A stretch of 64,000 nucleotides of DNA from Promethearchaeati archaeon (GTDB taxonomy: Archaea > Asgardarchaeota > Heimdallarchaeia > JABLTI01). The translations under genes were made by a program, and so were the position numbers. The stretch covers positions 1 to 64,000 of the forward strand of contig JABLTI010000015.1 in the NCBI GenBank assembly GCA_013166835.1. The letters are read 5' to 3'. How positions within the stretch are numbered: the stretch's first letter is position 1; every line of letters begins with the position of its first letter. Below are positions 51,178 to 59,750 of this stretch, piece after piece. The notes beneath the pieces are model-generated. The model was not told where the DNA came from, ran no database searches, and worked only from the letters and a program-made list of their open reading frames with translations.

Positions 51178-51540
51178 TTATATTTTTTCTTGTTTTTCAA
51201 TTACTATTTCCTTGCCCTCTGTAAGCATTTTCATAATTTTCTCTCTCCCAGAATCTAATAATCTCCAAATAGTACCTCTTGAAACATTCATTAATAAACC
51301 GGCTTCTTCTTGATTTAGTCCCTTTAAATCAATTAATCTCATTGCTTCATATTCAGCAATAGTTAAATTCAGCTGATTTTCTGAAAGAGTTGGATGTGGA
51401 GTAATCTTTGTGATTTTAGGATAATCTTCTATTATAATTTCTTTTAATGGTCTTCCACGTATTTGTAGTTCACTATCAGAATCACCTAAAGATTTTCTTC
51501 TTCTACCTCCTCTTCCTCCTCTGCGTCGATACATTCTCAT
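51178..51540 (-). CDS. DUF134 (UPF0251) helix-turn-helix regulator
   Basis: This 120-residue protein has an Arg/Gly-rich start (RRRGGRGGRRRK), then RGRPLKEI, the DUF134 entry, and a sigma-70-like helix-turn-helix (LTIAEYEAMRLIDLKGLNQEEAGLLMNVSRGTIWRLLDSGREK). It is divergent from the DUF5320/NifX/MinD operon, a known neighbourhood. ATG at 51540 with AAGGTG (51547-51552) is favoured over GTG at 51549. It is likely the regulator of that operon; see the inverted repeat in the shared promoter. Confidence 0.82.
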   Translation of the reverse strand: MRMYRRRGGRGGRRRKSLGDSDSELQIRGRPLKEIIIEDYPKITKITPHPTLSENQLNLTIAEYEAMRLIDLKGLNQEEAGLLMNVSRGTIWRLLDSGREKIMKMLTEGKEIVIEKQEKI

Positions 51541-51604
51541 TTTCTGCACCTTGTATCAATACTAACCTCTTGTTTTATAAGTTTTATATTTTATAAACTA
51601 AAAT

Positions 51605-51676
51605 ATTTTTGTGCATATGAACATAAAGATTTTTATAGTAAAAAACGTATTTATTTATGTGCTAATGCACAAAAAT
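51605..51676. promoter_or_regulatory. Perfect 12-bp inverted repeat in the divergent promoter
   Basis: ATTTTTGTGCAT (51605-51616) and ATGCACAAAAAT (51665-51676) are exact reverse complements, 48 bases apart. The second arm also forms a tight palindrome TGTGC-TAAT-GCACA (51658-51671). The TGTGCA half-site is thus present three times between the DUF134 regulator and the operon it faces. Confidence 0.5.
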
Positions 51677-51691
51677 CAAAAAGTGATATTT

Positions 51692-52018
51692 ATGAGTAGT
51701 CGTGGAAGAAGATCCTCTGATAGAGGTAGACATAGAAGAATGTATGAATTAACGGGAGTACCAGGTTGGATAAGATTTGGTACCATGCAAGACGGAAGAA
51801 GTGGACGAGGATTAGGTCCTTGTGCAGAATATCTGCAAAGAATTGGTAAATTTGATGAATTTCTAAAAGATTTTGCTGCAAAAAATCCGGGTTTAGCAAA
51901 CACCTTTGGAGATTTTGATAAAAATCCTGATTATGAGAAAAATTTGATTTCCGATCAAATAAGGTTCCTTGAAGAAGAACTTAAAGATCTTAAAAGAAGA
52001 TCAAAAGAGTTAAGATAA
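51692..52018 (+). CDS. DUF5320-like small protein
   Basis: This 108-residue protein starts with an Arg/Ser/Gly-rich stretch (SSRGRRSSDRGRHRR), followed by a Gly/Arg loop (DGRSGRGLGPCAEYL) and a C-terminal coiled helix (DQIRFLEEELKDLKRRSKELR). The last part matches DUF5320, which occurs near NifX- and MinD-type genes. The ATG at 51692 is preferred over the frame's far upstream ATG at 51611, which would cover the operator. Its only Cys (GPC) is of uncertain use. Function unknown. Confidence 0.62.
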   Translation: MSSRGRRSSDRGRHRRMYELTGVPGWIRFGTMQDGRSGRGLGPCAEYLQRIGKFDEFLKDFAAKNPGLANTFGDFDKNPDYEKNLISDQIRFLEEELKDLKRRSKELR

Positions 52019-52043
52019 AGTAGCTAAGATTTGGTGGTTCAAA

Positions 52044-52427
52044 ATGAAAATTGCAATATCTTCTAGTGGTGACAATTTACAATCCGAAGTTGACCCTCGT
52101 TTTGGTCGATGTAAGAATTTCATAATCATTGAGATTTCCGAAATGTCTTTAGCTGTTCATCAGAATAGTGCCCAATTTGTGGGGCATGGCGCTGGAACAA
52201 AAGCTGCTCAAGATCTATTAAAATTGGGTGTGTCTGCTATAATTTCTGGAAACATTGGTCCCAATGCTTTTCAAGTGTTAAGTGCTGCGAATATCAGAAT
52301 GTATACAAGTTCAGGAACAATAGAAAATGTAGTAGAAGCTTACAAGAAAGGACAATTAATAGAAGTGACACAACCATCCAATGCAGGTCATATGGGTAGA
52401 GGTTCTGGGCGTGGTAGACGTTCTTGA
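52044..52427 (+). CDS. NifX/NafY-type (dinitrogenase cofactor) family protein, copy 1
   Basis: This 127-residue protein has the ribonuclease-H-like NifX/NifB-associated domain: KIAISSSGDNLQSEVDPRFGRCKNFIIIE, then GHGAGTKAAQDLLKLGVSAIISGNIGPNAFQVL, with a Gly/Arg-rich tail. The D-x-x-FGR start is typical. Without nitrogenase genes these proteins probably bind iron-sulfur or metal cofactor precursors. It precedes a second copy in the same operon. Confidence 0.82.
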   Translation: MKIAISSSGDNLQSEVDPRFGRCKNFIIIEISEMSLAVHQNSAQFVGHGAGTKAAQDLLKLGVSAIISGNIGPNAFQVLSAANIRMYTSSGTIENVVEAYKKGQLIEVTQPSNAGHMGRGSGRGRRS

Positions 52428-52457
52428 CTGTGAAGGAGAATCTAGTCTAAAAAACTT

Positions 52458-52468
52458 CTATATATAAA
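52458..52468 (+). promoter_or_regulatory. TATA box of NifX-like copy 2
   Basis: CTATATATAAA lies 32-42 bases before the ATG at 52500, so the second copy and the MinD genes can be transcribed from their own promoter. Confidence 0.5.
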
Positions 52469-52499
52469 ATGTAAGTAATAATTAACATGAGTGATAAAA

Positions 52500-52862
52500 A
52501 TGAAAATAACTTTTCCAACAAATGATCTTAAAGGTTTAGAAAGTCAATTGGCAGACCATTTTGGTCGTGCACCAACATTTACAATAATTGATTCTGAGAC
52601 GGAAGAACTAAAAGTTATAGATAATTCTGGTGAGCATTTCGGTGGTCGTCAATCCGCTCCAGTTCTTATTGTTAATAATGGAACAAATGTACTAATATGC
52701 AAAGCTTTAGGACGTAAAGCAATAGCTAAATTTGTAGAATTTGGCATAGAAGTCTACATTACAGAAAAACTTACTGTTAAAAATGCACTTGAAGCCTATA
52801 ATAAGCAAGAACTAAGAAAGGCAACTGAAAGTGAAGCTTGTGCAGAAAGTAAACATCATTGA
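52500..52862 (+). CDS. NifX-type family protein, copy 2
   Basis: This 120-residue paralog has KITFPTNDLKGLESQLADHFGRAPTFTI and VLIVNNGTNVLICKALGRKAIAKFVEFGIEVYIT. The ATG at 52500 is preferred over the GTG at 52491 because the family starts there and GTGAT lies just upstream. Likely acts with the MinD-type ATPases downstream. Confidence 0.8.
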   Translation: MKITFPTNDLKGLESQLADHFGRAPTFTIIDSETEELKVIDNSGEHFGGRQSAPVLIVNNGTNVLICKALGRKAIAKFVEFGIEVYITEKLTVKNALEAYNKQELRKATESEACAESKHH

Positions 52863-52938
52863 ATAAATTTCTACAGCGATGCTATTACTATTTCCTAATT
52901 CGTTTAAGGATGCAAGATAAAGAGATGACAAACTACTT

Positions 52939-53778
52939 ATGAAAATCAGTATAGCTAGTGGTAAAGGGGGAACAGGAAAAACAATTATAGCAACTAGCTT
53001 AGCACTTTCTCTCAGAAATTATCAATTTCTGGATTGTGATGTTGAGGAACCAAATGCCCACATTTTTCTGAAACCTAAGTTTCACACTACGAAAAAAGTA
53101 TTAGTTAATGTTCCATTAATTAATAATGCGAAATGTACAAACTGTGGTATTTGTTCTGATGCATGCGAATTTAATACCCTTGTTCAATTACCTGATCATG
53201 TTATTTTCTTCGCAGATTTATGCATGAGCTGTAATGCTTGCAAAGTATTGTGCCCAGAAAACGCCATTTCAATGGTCAAAAGAGAAATTGGTGAACTAAA
53301 AATCGGAGATGCGAAAGAAAACACTTTATTTGTCAATGGGTTACTAAAGATTGGCTCTCCAAGATCTATACCAATAATTTCTGCAGTGAAAGATTGCATT
53401 GATAATTCAAAGACCGTTATTTTGGATGCTCCTCCTGGTAATTCTTGTCCGGTAATTGAGACTATTTCCGATACCGATTTCTGTCTGCTTGTGACTGAAC
53501 CAACTCCTTTCGGTTTATGGGACCTAAAAATTGCAGCTGAAGTTACTAAAAAACTCGCACTTCCAACTGGAGTTATAATCAACAAATACGGCTTAGGATA
53601 TGAAGAACCAATAGAGGAATATTGTAAGGATGAGAACATCCCAATTCTCATGAAAGTTCCATTTGATCGTTCCATTGCTGAAGCGTATTCTGAAGGCATA
53701 CCATTAGCAGGTCATGATAAAGAATGGCAAAAGAAATTTAGAGATTTGTATGCAACAATTCAGGAGCTTGTAAAATAA
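52939..53778 (+). CDS. MinD-family ATPase with inserted ferredoxin domain, copy 1
   Basis: This 279-residue P-loop ATPase has the deviant Walker A ASGKGGTGKT (residues 6-15), then an inserted two-[4Fe-4S] ferredoxin (CTNCGICSDACEF and CMSCNACKVLCPE, residues 65-114), then the ATPase core with VILDAPPGNSCPV. The family (COG1149) is associated with iron-sulfur cluster or metallocofactor handling. It overlaps in plan with the next gene, from which it is separated by one base. Confidence 0.88.
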   Translation: MKISIASGKGGTGKTIIATSLALSLRNYQFLDCDVEEPNAHIFLKPKFHTTKKVLVNVPLINNAKCTNCGICSDACEFNTLVQLPDHVIFFADLCMSCNACKVLCPENAISMVKREIGELKIGDAKENTLFVNGLLKIGSPRSIPIISAVKDCIDNSKTVILDAPPGNSCPVIETISDTDFCLLVTEPTPFGLWDLKIAAEVTKKLALPTGVIINKYGLGYEEPIEEYCKDENIPILMKVPFDRSIAEAYSEGIPLAGHDKEWQKKFRDLYATIQELVK

Positions 53779-53779
53779 G

Positions 53780-54646
53780 ATGTTTAAACAAATAACAGTT
53801 ATTAGTGGTAAAGGTGGAACTGGAAAAACTACTCTTACTGCTAGTTTTGCGTATTTGACTCGAGGAAAAGCAATTTTTGCTGATGCCGATGTAGATGCCC
53901 CTGATTTACATTTAATATTACATCCGACGATTATTTCTGAAGAGGAACTATACATTTCTAAAAAAGTAAAAAGAGATGAAGAGAAATGCATTAAATGCAA
54001 TAAATGCGGTGAAGTATGTGAGTTCAAAGCAATAACTGCTGATGAAATAAATTATTTTAAATGCGAAGGCTGTGGGTTATGTGTTCATATATGTCCAGAA
54101 AAAGCCCTTTCAATGGAACCTATTCTGTCAGCAAAAATTTTCGAATCACAAACAAGATTCGGAGTATTTGTTCACGCAGAAATGACAATTGGAGAAGGAA
54201 CCTCAGGAAGAATTGTTGATCAAATTAGACAAAAAGCTAGAAAGATAGCTGGAACGAAAAAGCTAGATTACGTCGTTGTTGATGGTTCACCAGGGATAGG
54301 GTGTCCTGTTATAGCTTCGATCACAGGAGTTGATTTGGCTTGCATAATTGTTGAACCTACTTTAAGTGGAATTCATGATTTAGAGCGAATTTTTGGTGTA
54401 GCGCAACACTTCAAAGTAAAATCAGTTGTTTGTATTAACAAATTTGATTTAAACATAACAAATACAAATAATATCATTCAATTTTGCAGAAAAAACAACA
54501 TTACAGTTGTTGGAAAAATACCTTTTGACAAGATAGTTCCTAAAAGTATCATTCAAGGGAAAAGTACTTTTGAGTTAGAGGAAAATCCAGTTTCAAAGGA
54601 AATAACAAGTATTTGGAAAAACATTCAAACTGAATTATACGCTTAA
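53780..54646 (+). CDS. MinD-family ATPase with inserted ferredoxin domain, copy 2
   Basis: This 288-residue paralog of the previous gene has ISGKGGTGKTTL (residues 7-18), CIKCNKCGEVCEFK and CEGCGLCVHICPEK in the inserted ferredoxin, and VVVDGSPGIGCPV. The pair probably forms a heterodimer, as is usual for this family. It ends the plus-strand cofactor operon. Confidence 0.88.
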   Translation: MFKQITVISGKGGTGKTTLTASFAYLTRGKAIFADADVDAPDLHLILHPTIISEEELYISKKVKRDEEKCIKCNKCGEVCEFKAITADEINYFKCEGCGLCVHICPEKALSMEPILSAKIFESQTRFGVFVHAEMTIGEGTSGRIVDQIRQKARKIAGTKKLDYVVVDGSPGIGCPVIASITGVDLACIIVEPTLSGIHDLERIFGVAQHFKVKSVVCINKFDLNITNTNNIIQFCRKNNITVVGKIPFDKIVPKSIIQGKSTFELEENPVSKEITSIWKNIQTELYA

Positions 54647-54775
54647 ACTCTTGATTCCTCAAGAAAAAATGCATAAAGTGGAAATTTGGTTAAGCTTGCT
54701 CTAAACAAATAGTATTAAAATCACCTTTTATTTTCGTATGTTACAAAATTACAAATTGCTTTAGGTTATAGACAA

Positions 54776-56467
54776 ATGGCTTTTCAAAATATCACAAATA
54801 ACAAAAGTCAAATCATAAATATTTACTCAATTAATTGTGATACTTGCCAGAAGAATATCGAGGTTCCAATAAAGAAATCTGATAAAGAAAGTTCATCAGG
54901 AGGAATTTTTAGAATAGTGGCTATTCATCAATGCTTTGATGAACAAGTAGCTTATCTCTTGTTTTTTGATGATCATTTAGCCTTAAGACAGAAGGTCGTT
55001 ACTCCTGTAACAATTGCTGGAATTCAAGAAAGTGATATCTTCAATGAGTTTCAAAAAACTATTTTGAAGCAGTATGGTGGATTTAATTTTCTTAGAAAGA
55101 TGTTCAATAAGGATTTAGCTAAAGTAATTTATGGCATTATTTTAGGACAACAAGTAGTGATAGTAGGGAATAAGGTCGAAGTAGAAGCTTCAATATTTAG
55201 CTTAGAATTATTCGCTGGCCACAGAAATTTTATTTGTGATTCTTGGATCGAGGAAAAATCTCTTGCTGATATTATAGGAACAAAACCTGATTTAGTAAAA
55301 TTTTATCCAAATTCAATAATTGTTGATCTTTCTAAAAAAGAAATTATGCGGGGAGAGGAAAATAGCTATGCTTTAAGTTTACTTAATTTTCTCTACGGTG
55401 TTTCCGACATAGAAACCTTTGAGGAGATAATTAAGAATGAAATAAATGCTGTATTAGAAATCACAAAAGAGTTTATCCTAGTTGAGGAATTAAGTGAAAT
55501 AGAATCTTATCTTTCAACATTAACTTTGGAAGAAGTTCCTCAAGAGGTTATAGAATTAGTTGTTGCACTTTCTGCACAATTGAATCATATTATTGCCCAT
55601 TATTACAGAAGTAATTATGAAATTATTTCACCACAAAAAGCAGTGGAAATAATACCAAATAGAATATGGTTTTTTGATTTTATTCTGCCAGAAGTTTATT
55701 TCTATGAGATAAAAGATGATTTGCCTTATAATTTCAAAGAGGAAAAAATACTAAATAGAATAAAAAAATTAATTGCTACTGAAAGATACAATCTGTTATT
55801 GCATGAATATTTTACTCCAATGAATCATTATGTAATTGATTTACAATCCGAAAAATGTTTATTATTTTGTTTTCCAAGATTAGAAGAAGATACTGCTCAT
55901 ATCGCTTACATATTGAAATTCTTACAAAATGGCATTCAGAATAAACATTTCTTGGAACAAAACAACCAATATATAATTGATCAAATCAAAGACAATTGGT
56001 TAGATGATTTCGCATCTTTTAAACTTAAACCGGAATTACAAATACTCATAGATGTGCGCGAAAAATTGCCGGTATTTTTTGAAGATTCGATTCTTGATTC
56101 ATATTACTTTAGGACAAGAGTATGTGAACCTGATTTTAAGAAATTTATAACGGAAATAATAGATCTTATTCTAAAAGAATTTCATACTGAACCCAAAATG
56201 CATCATGTTGATGATCTCTACACTCTAAAGGGTGTAATAAGCGATTTGAAAGCTGATAACGCATCTGAGAATGAAAAAATCGAAATAAAGTATAACCTTC
56301 ATCATTACATAAATGAACGTGGTGAAACTAAAACAGTCAATCTTATTCTAGACCTCTATATAACAACAAAATACAATCAGTTCGGTCTTGAGACCTTTGC
56401 GTTGTATGATTCTCTCTATAAGAAATTTGCAGAACTCATTAAGAAAGCAATGAATAAATGTCTTTGA
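54776..56467 (+). CDS. Unknown 563-residue protein beside the small GTPase
   Basis: I cannot name a family. The N-terminus has two cysteines (CDTCQ near residue 18) and a beta-rich region (YLLFFDDHLALRQKVV). A segment GIILGQQVVIVGNKVEVEASIFSLELFAGH near residue 125 resembles the strand-helix pattern of longin/DENN-type modules, but this is weak. The C-terminal two thirds are helical with many aromatic residues. It is convergent with the small GTPase, whose stop codon is 3 bases away. A GTPase partner or exchange factor is conceivable, not shown. Confidence 0.55.
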   Translation: MAFQNITNNKSQIINIYSINCDTCQKNIEVPIKKSDKESSSGGIFRIVAIHQCFDEQVAYLLFFDDHLALRQKVVTPVTIAGIQESDIFNEFQKTILKQYGGFNFLRKMFNKDLAKVIYGIILGQQVVIVGNKVEVEASIFSLELFAGHRNFICDSWIEEKSLADIIGTKPDLVKFYPNSIIVDLSKKEIMRGEENSYALSLLNFLYGVSDIETFEEIIKNEINAVLEITKEFILVEELSEIESYLSTLTLEEVPQEVIELVVALSAQLNHIIAHYYRSNYEIISPQKAVEIIPNRIWFFDFILPEVYFYEIKDDLPYNFKEEKILNRIKKLIATERYNLLLHEYFTPMNHYVIDLQSEKCLLFCFPRLEEDTAHIAYILKFLQNGIQNKHFLEQNNQYIIDQIKDNWLDDFASFKLKPELQILIDVREKLPVFFEDSILDSYYFRTRVCEPDFKKFITEIIDLILKEFHTEPKMHHVDDLYTLKGVISDLKADNASENEKIEIKYNLHHYINERGETKTVNLILDLYITTKYNQFGLETFALYDSLYKKFAELIKKAMNKCL

Positions 56468-56470
56468 TAA

Positions 56471-57199
56471 TCATATGGATTTCTTGGTTGGCTTCTTAGT
56501 CGCTGTTTTAGTTGTTTTCTTTGTTGTCTTCTTCTTTTGTCGTCTTTTTTCAGCGCTTATTTGTTTGTAGTATTTATGAACTTCTTTGTTGACTATATTC
56601 CTACATAGAAATTCAAAAGTCTCACGAACGTTAATATTACTTTTTGATGAAGTCTCTATAAAACCAATTATGTTTAAATTATGGTCATCTCTTGAATTTA
56701 TAAACTCTTTAACCATTTCAGGTTCTATTTCTCTTTCATCCAAGAGATCATTCTTTGTAGAAACAATAACTATTGGAATGTTTTCATCGCAGTTCTCCCT
56801 AATTAAGGGGATCCATTCATGATACAAAGAAAAGAAAGTATCAATCCTAGTACAATCATAAGCGAGAATGATGCCTTTACTTCCAGAAAGAAACCTATCC
56901 ATAATTTGTCTAAATTGTGGTTGACCAGCAAGATCCCAAACAGACATTACTACTTTGCCAAAATCAGTATCAACGTTATGAGTGAAAAATTGAACTCCGA
57001 TAGTTATCCTGTAGTTATCAAAAAAATCATCCAAGATATAACCCATTGCTCTTTGACAGAGAGTAGTTTTTCCTACCCCCCCAACGCCTGCAATTGAAAT
57101 TTTAACCAAATGACTTTTGCTTCTTTCCAAGGGTAAGCCTGTTTCAAGTGTCTTTCTTGTAATGGTAGACTTAGCATTGTTGGTCTTAGCTGAAGGCAT
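56471..57199 (-). CDS. Ras/Rab-like small GTPase
   Basis: This 242-residue protein has all G-box motifs: P-loop GVGGVGKT (38-45), switch I Thr66 in YRITIGVQF, WDLAGQ (88-93), TKND (148-151) in place of NKxD, and ETSSK (182-186). The G3 ending in Gln (AGQ) matches Ras/Rab catalysis. A basic C-terminal tail (KKTTKKTTKTATKKP) could contact acidic lipids, and there is no prenylation Cys. A 30-residue N-terminal extension precedes the fold. The Roadblock-like gene lies 80 bases upstream on the same strand, which is common for GTPase/regulator pairs. Confidence 0.9.
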   Translation of the reverse strand: MPSAKTNNAKSTITRKTLETGLPLERSKSHLVKISIAGVGGVGKTTLCQRAMGYILDDFFDNYRITIGVQFFTHNVDTDFGKVVMSVWDLAGQPQFRQIMDRFLSGSKGIILAYDCTRIDTFFSLYHEWIPLIRENCDENIPIVIVSTKNDLLDEREIEPEMVKEFINSRDDHNLNIIGFIETSSKSNINVRETFEFLCRNIVNKEVHKYYKQISAEKRRQKKKTTKKTTKTATKKPTKKSI

Positions 57200-57279
57200 A
57201 TTTTATTTTAGTAACTCTTTATTTTTAACTTCTTTGTCTGATAAGATGTTGGACAAAGATAGTGAAAATGGCATAAAAA

Positions 57280-57714
57280 TTAAAGTAGCAATGAAATATC
57301 TGAAGCAATTCTTTTCGCTTTTATGGTAATAAATGGTAATCTGCATTTTTTATCGCATTGTAGAAAGAGATAGATCTTCTCATTTGAAAAAGCAATATAA
57401 TTCGCATCTTCAGCTCTAATAATGAAATGATTAATTTCCTTTTTATTGGCTTTTTGTAATTGATTCTTAAGACTCTCAAGTAATTCTAAGGCATCATGTT
57501 CATTTAGAGTTTTAGTGGAATCCCCCCAGCGATTATAACAAAAAATCAATTCTCCTTGTATAGTAAGGATATCTAGTCTGAGAATTCCTCTCATGGAAAT
57601 AAGTTCAGAAACCATTTCACTAATTTCTTTGGGGAAATTTTCAGAAAGATGTGTATATGGTCCATTAGAATTGTGATTGTTATGACTGTTAGATTGTTTC
57701 CTTTTCCTGATCAA
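57280..57714 (-). CDS. Roadblock/LC7-like protein
   Basis: This 144-residue protein has an Asn/His-rich start, then a helix-strand-strand pattern ISEMVSELISMRGILRLDILTIQGELIFC, later FIIRAEDANYIAFSNEKIYLFLQCDKKC, and an end helix (TIKAKRIASDISLLL). This order fits a Roadblock/LC7 domain, which regulates small GTPases such as MglA and Rag. Its gene is upstream of the small GTPase in the same direction. Divergence is high, so the call is moderate. Confidence 0.62.
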   Translation of the reverse strand: MIRKRKQSNSHNNHNSNGPYTHLSENFPKEISEMVSELISMRGILRLDILTIQGELIFCYNRWGDSTKTLNEHDALELLESLKNQLQKANKKEINHFIIRAEDANYIAFSNEKIYLFLQCDKKCRLPFITIKAKRIASDISLLL

Positions 57715-57739
57715 ATACTAGACCCTCAGTTATTAGTGG

Positions 57740-57776
57740 AACATTTTTGTCGAGGATTTATTCGACAATAATGTTT
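57740..57776. repeat. Extended palindrome with GTCGA core, spacer of Roadblock and LOG genes
   Basis: TTGTCGA (57747-57753) pairs with TCGACAA (57762-57768), and outer AACATT and AATGTT extend the stem. It lies in the 367-base divergent spacer 57715-58081, which otherwise holds only AT-rich DNA and the palindrome at 57937. Confidence 0.5.
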
Positions 57777-57936
57777 TATAGTAATTTACAGTTTAAAGTC
57801 TATTGAATAGTGTAAATTTGGATTATTTTTGTCCAATGATAGTTTTTGGTTTAATTTTTCTACATATATTGTTGATAAATTAGACATTTATTTATTATTA
57901 TAAAAAGTTAATTAATGATTTATACAACATCCATTC

Positions 57937-57954
57937 TCGTCGAAAAATCGACGA
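57937..57954. repeat. GTCGA-type palindrome, copy in the LOG gene promoter region
   Basis: TCGTCGA, AAAA, TCGACGA form a perfect 7-bp hairpin, 128 bases before the start at 58082. The same arms recur at 58652-58669 and 63007-63024. Confidence 0.55.
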
Positions 57955-58081
57955 ATAATTATCGTGTTTTCGAAAATATTTAATTAAACATTTGTTTTAT
58001 TAAATAGCCATTTATCTGAATATTTTTTAACGCTAACTATTTTAATAACTGATGTGCATTAGACACATATAGTTGATTTCT

Positions 58082-58594
58082 ATGGGTCGACGTAAAATAA
58101 TCTCTATAATCGGTGGGAGCGCCCAAACATCTTTGGAAGAAGACAGAGCTATTGCCTTAACCATTGGTAAATTGCTAATCGATAATGGTTATAGAATTTT
58201 ATGTGGTGGGTATGGTGGAGTCATGGAAGCAGTTTGTAAAGGTGCTAAATCCTCAAAAAAGTATAGAGAAGGAGATACTATAGGAATCATCTCGACTCTT
58301 GAATCCGATGATGCGAATGAATTCTGTGACATAGTAATTGCAACAGGAATTCATTATGCTAGAAATCAAATTATTACAGCTTCTGGAGACGCAATTGTTG
58401 CAATTGGTGGAGGATCCGGAACACTGAGCGAAATTGCTTTTGCTTGGCAAATGGGGAAACCCATCTTCTCGTTTAAAAAAACTGGTTGGTCTGGGAAGTT
58501 ATCTGAAATGCAGTTAGATAATAAACGATCCGATACCATAATAGGATATGATACTGCACAACAATTAATAGAAAAACTAAACGCACTATTTTAG
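58082..58594 (+). CDS. LOG/TIGR00725 family nucleotide-binding protein
   Basis: This 170-residue protein has a Rossmann-type lysine decarboxylase-like (LOG) fold: KIISIIGGSAQTS at the start, CGGYGGVMEAVCKGA near residue 43, and AIGGGSGTLSEIAFAWQMGKPI near 108, as in TIGR00725. LOG enzymes release free bases from nucleotide 5'-monophosphates; TIGR00725 members are uncharacterised and may just bind nucleotides. The ATG at 58082 is preferred over TTG at 58073. Promoter is AT-rich with no clear ribosome-binding site. Confidence 0.78.
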   Translation: MGRRKIISIIGGSAQTSLEEDRAIALTIGKLLIDNGYRILCGGYGGVMEAVCKGAKSSKKYREGDTIGIISTLESDDANEFCDIVIATGIHYARNQIITASGDAIVAIGGGSGTLSEIAFAWQMGKPIFSFKKTGWSGKLSEMQLDNKRSDTIIGYDTAQQLIEKLNALF

Positions 58595-58644
58595 TTAATC
58601 ATTTATTTTATTGTTTAATACTTCAACTAATGTTTTTCTCATTA

Positions 58645-58696
58645 CTTATCTTCGTCGGAAAATCGACGAGAAAATAAGGTCTCAAAAAAATGAGAC
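58645..58696. terminator. Double hairpin between convergent LOG and RING-like genes
   Basis: CTTAT, TCGTCG and CGACGA, ATAAG form the first stem (58645-58678), and GTCTCA and TGAGAC form the second (58679-58696). The first belongs to the GTCGA palindrome family, and the second recurs in part at 59763-59780. Confidence 0.55.
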
Positions 58697-58721
58697 AAAA
58701 ACGAGTAAATATGATACAGTG

Positions 58722-58994
58722 CTACAATTTTATTTGAATATTGCAAACAGGACATACGGGATTATCTTTTAACCAATCTAGTAAATGATTGTGATGAAAA
58801 AGTGAAGTACATTTTGGACAAATTAGGATAACATGTCCTTCTTTCACAGTTTTATTGCATAAAGAATAAATTTGATTCTCAAGATCTCCTTGGAAAACTA
58901 TTGGTTCAAGAATTAATTTAATTTCTGCTTTAGATTCCTTTTGTACAACATCTTTTTCTATTAGAACATCCTGTTCTATTTTATGCTTTTTCAC
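58722..58994 (-). pseudogene. RING-like gene, copy 1, probably damaged
   Basis: The frame ends with a RING-like module ICPKCTSLFHHNHLLDWL followed by CPVC, in line with the two genes upstream. The first zinc pair is incomplete: where the others have CM(I/V)C this has YSLC, so one ligand is lost. A GTG at 58994 can start a 90-residue soluble product. In another frame directly upstream, from a GTG near 59120, a hydrophobic membrane segment (FFGLYTLADIITIIIIAITA) runs into TGA at 58991-58993 at the very place where the RING frame begins. A single frameshift would join them into a membrane-anchored protein like the other copies. Either the gene is decaying or it is now a short soluble form. Confidence 0.5.
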
Positions 58995-59193
58995 CAGAAT
59001 GCTGTAATAGCTATGATAATTATTGTAATTATATCCGCAAGTGTATAAAGTCCAAAAAACAATAATCGAAACCAAAGACCTTCACGTTGTCGAATTTCCC
59101 AAATTTCTACCCTACATTTCAGTGATTTCACTGATTATTTAAAACTATAGAAATCTGAGTGATTAAACTTCAAAACAGTTATTCTTTTGTTAA

Positions 59194-59568
59194 TTATTTT
59201 AAGAAATCGAAATCACAAACAGGACAGGTTGTTTCAAGTTCAAACCAATCATCAAAATGATTTTCGTGATAATGAGTATTGCAGCTAGGACAAATATAGA
59301 TTATATCTCCCGAGCAAATTTCCAATTTACAAATCATGCAAATAAAATCTTCTTCACTTTCTTCAATAAATTTTGATTTATATTTTATTTTCTTTTGAAA
59401 TAATTTTAGTTCGTTTTTAATTCTCTTTCTCCTAAGAAATCCTAAAAGGAATCCAATTAAGATAACTGGGCATGGAAAAACAACTCCAAACATAATTACA
59501 AAAATATATGCAATTTCATCCACTATTTGCATTGATAATAAAATGCTAGAAGTAATGACGATAAGCAA
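59194..59568 (-). CDS. RING-like zinc-finger membrane protein, copy 2
   Basis: This 124-residue protein has two N-terminal membrane segments (about residues 2-20 and 22-45), a basic linker and a C-terminal RING-like finger: CMIC, 12 residues, CPSC, NTHYHENHFDDWF, then CPVC. The order C-x2-C, C-x2-C, H-x2-H, W, C-x2-C is close to RING-H2 fingers of E3 ubiquitin ligases, with His in place of the usual sixth Cys. The finger would face the cytosol. The TTG at 59568 is the furthest start; hydrophobic residues continue upstream without a start codon. A zinc-binding role is certain enough; a ligase role is inferred. Confidence 0.65.
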   Translation of the reverse strand: MLIVITSSILLSMQIVDEIAYIFVIMFGVVFPCPVILIGFLLGFLRRKRIKNELKLFQKKIKYKSKFIEESEEDFICMICKLEICSGDIIYICPSCNTHYHENHFDDWFELETTCPVCDFDFLK

Positions 59569-59750
59569 AGAAATAACTGCACATAGATAACCAATATTAG
59601 GCGATTTTCTTTGTTCGTTGATTTTTAAGCCCCATATAATATTCCTTGTTCAAGTTATTTATTGTAAACTTCTATTTAAATCTAATATTTTCATCTCAAA
59701 ATACCACTACTGGACTACTAATTACTTTGAATTGTTTTTATTTAATATTG

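Noticed and set aside
52044-54646. Nitrogenase locus
   Set aside because: NifX-type and MinD-type genes are present, but there is no nifH, nifD or nifK; the DUF134/DUF5320/NifX/MinD set occurs widely without nitrogen fixation.
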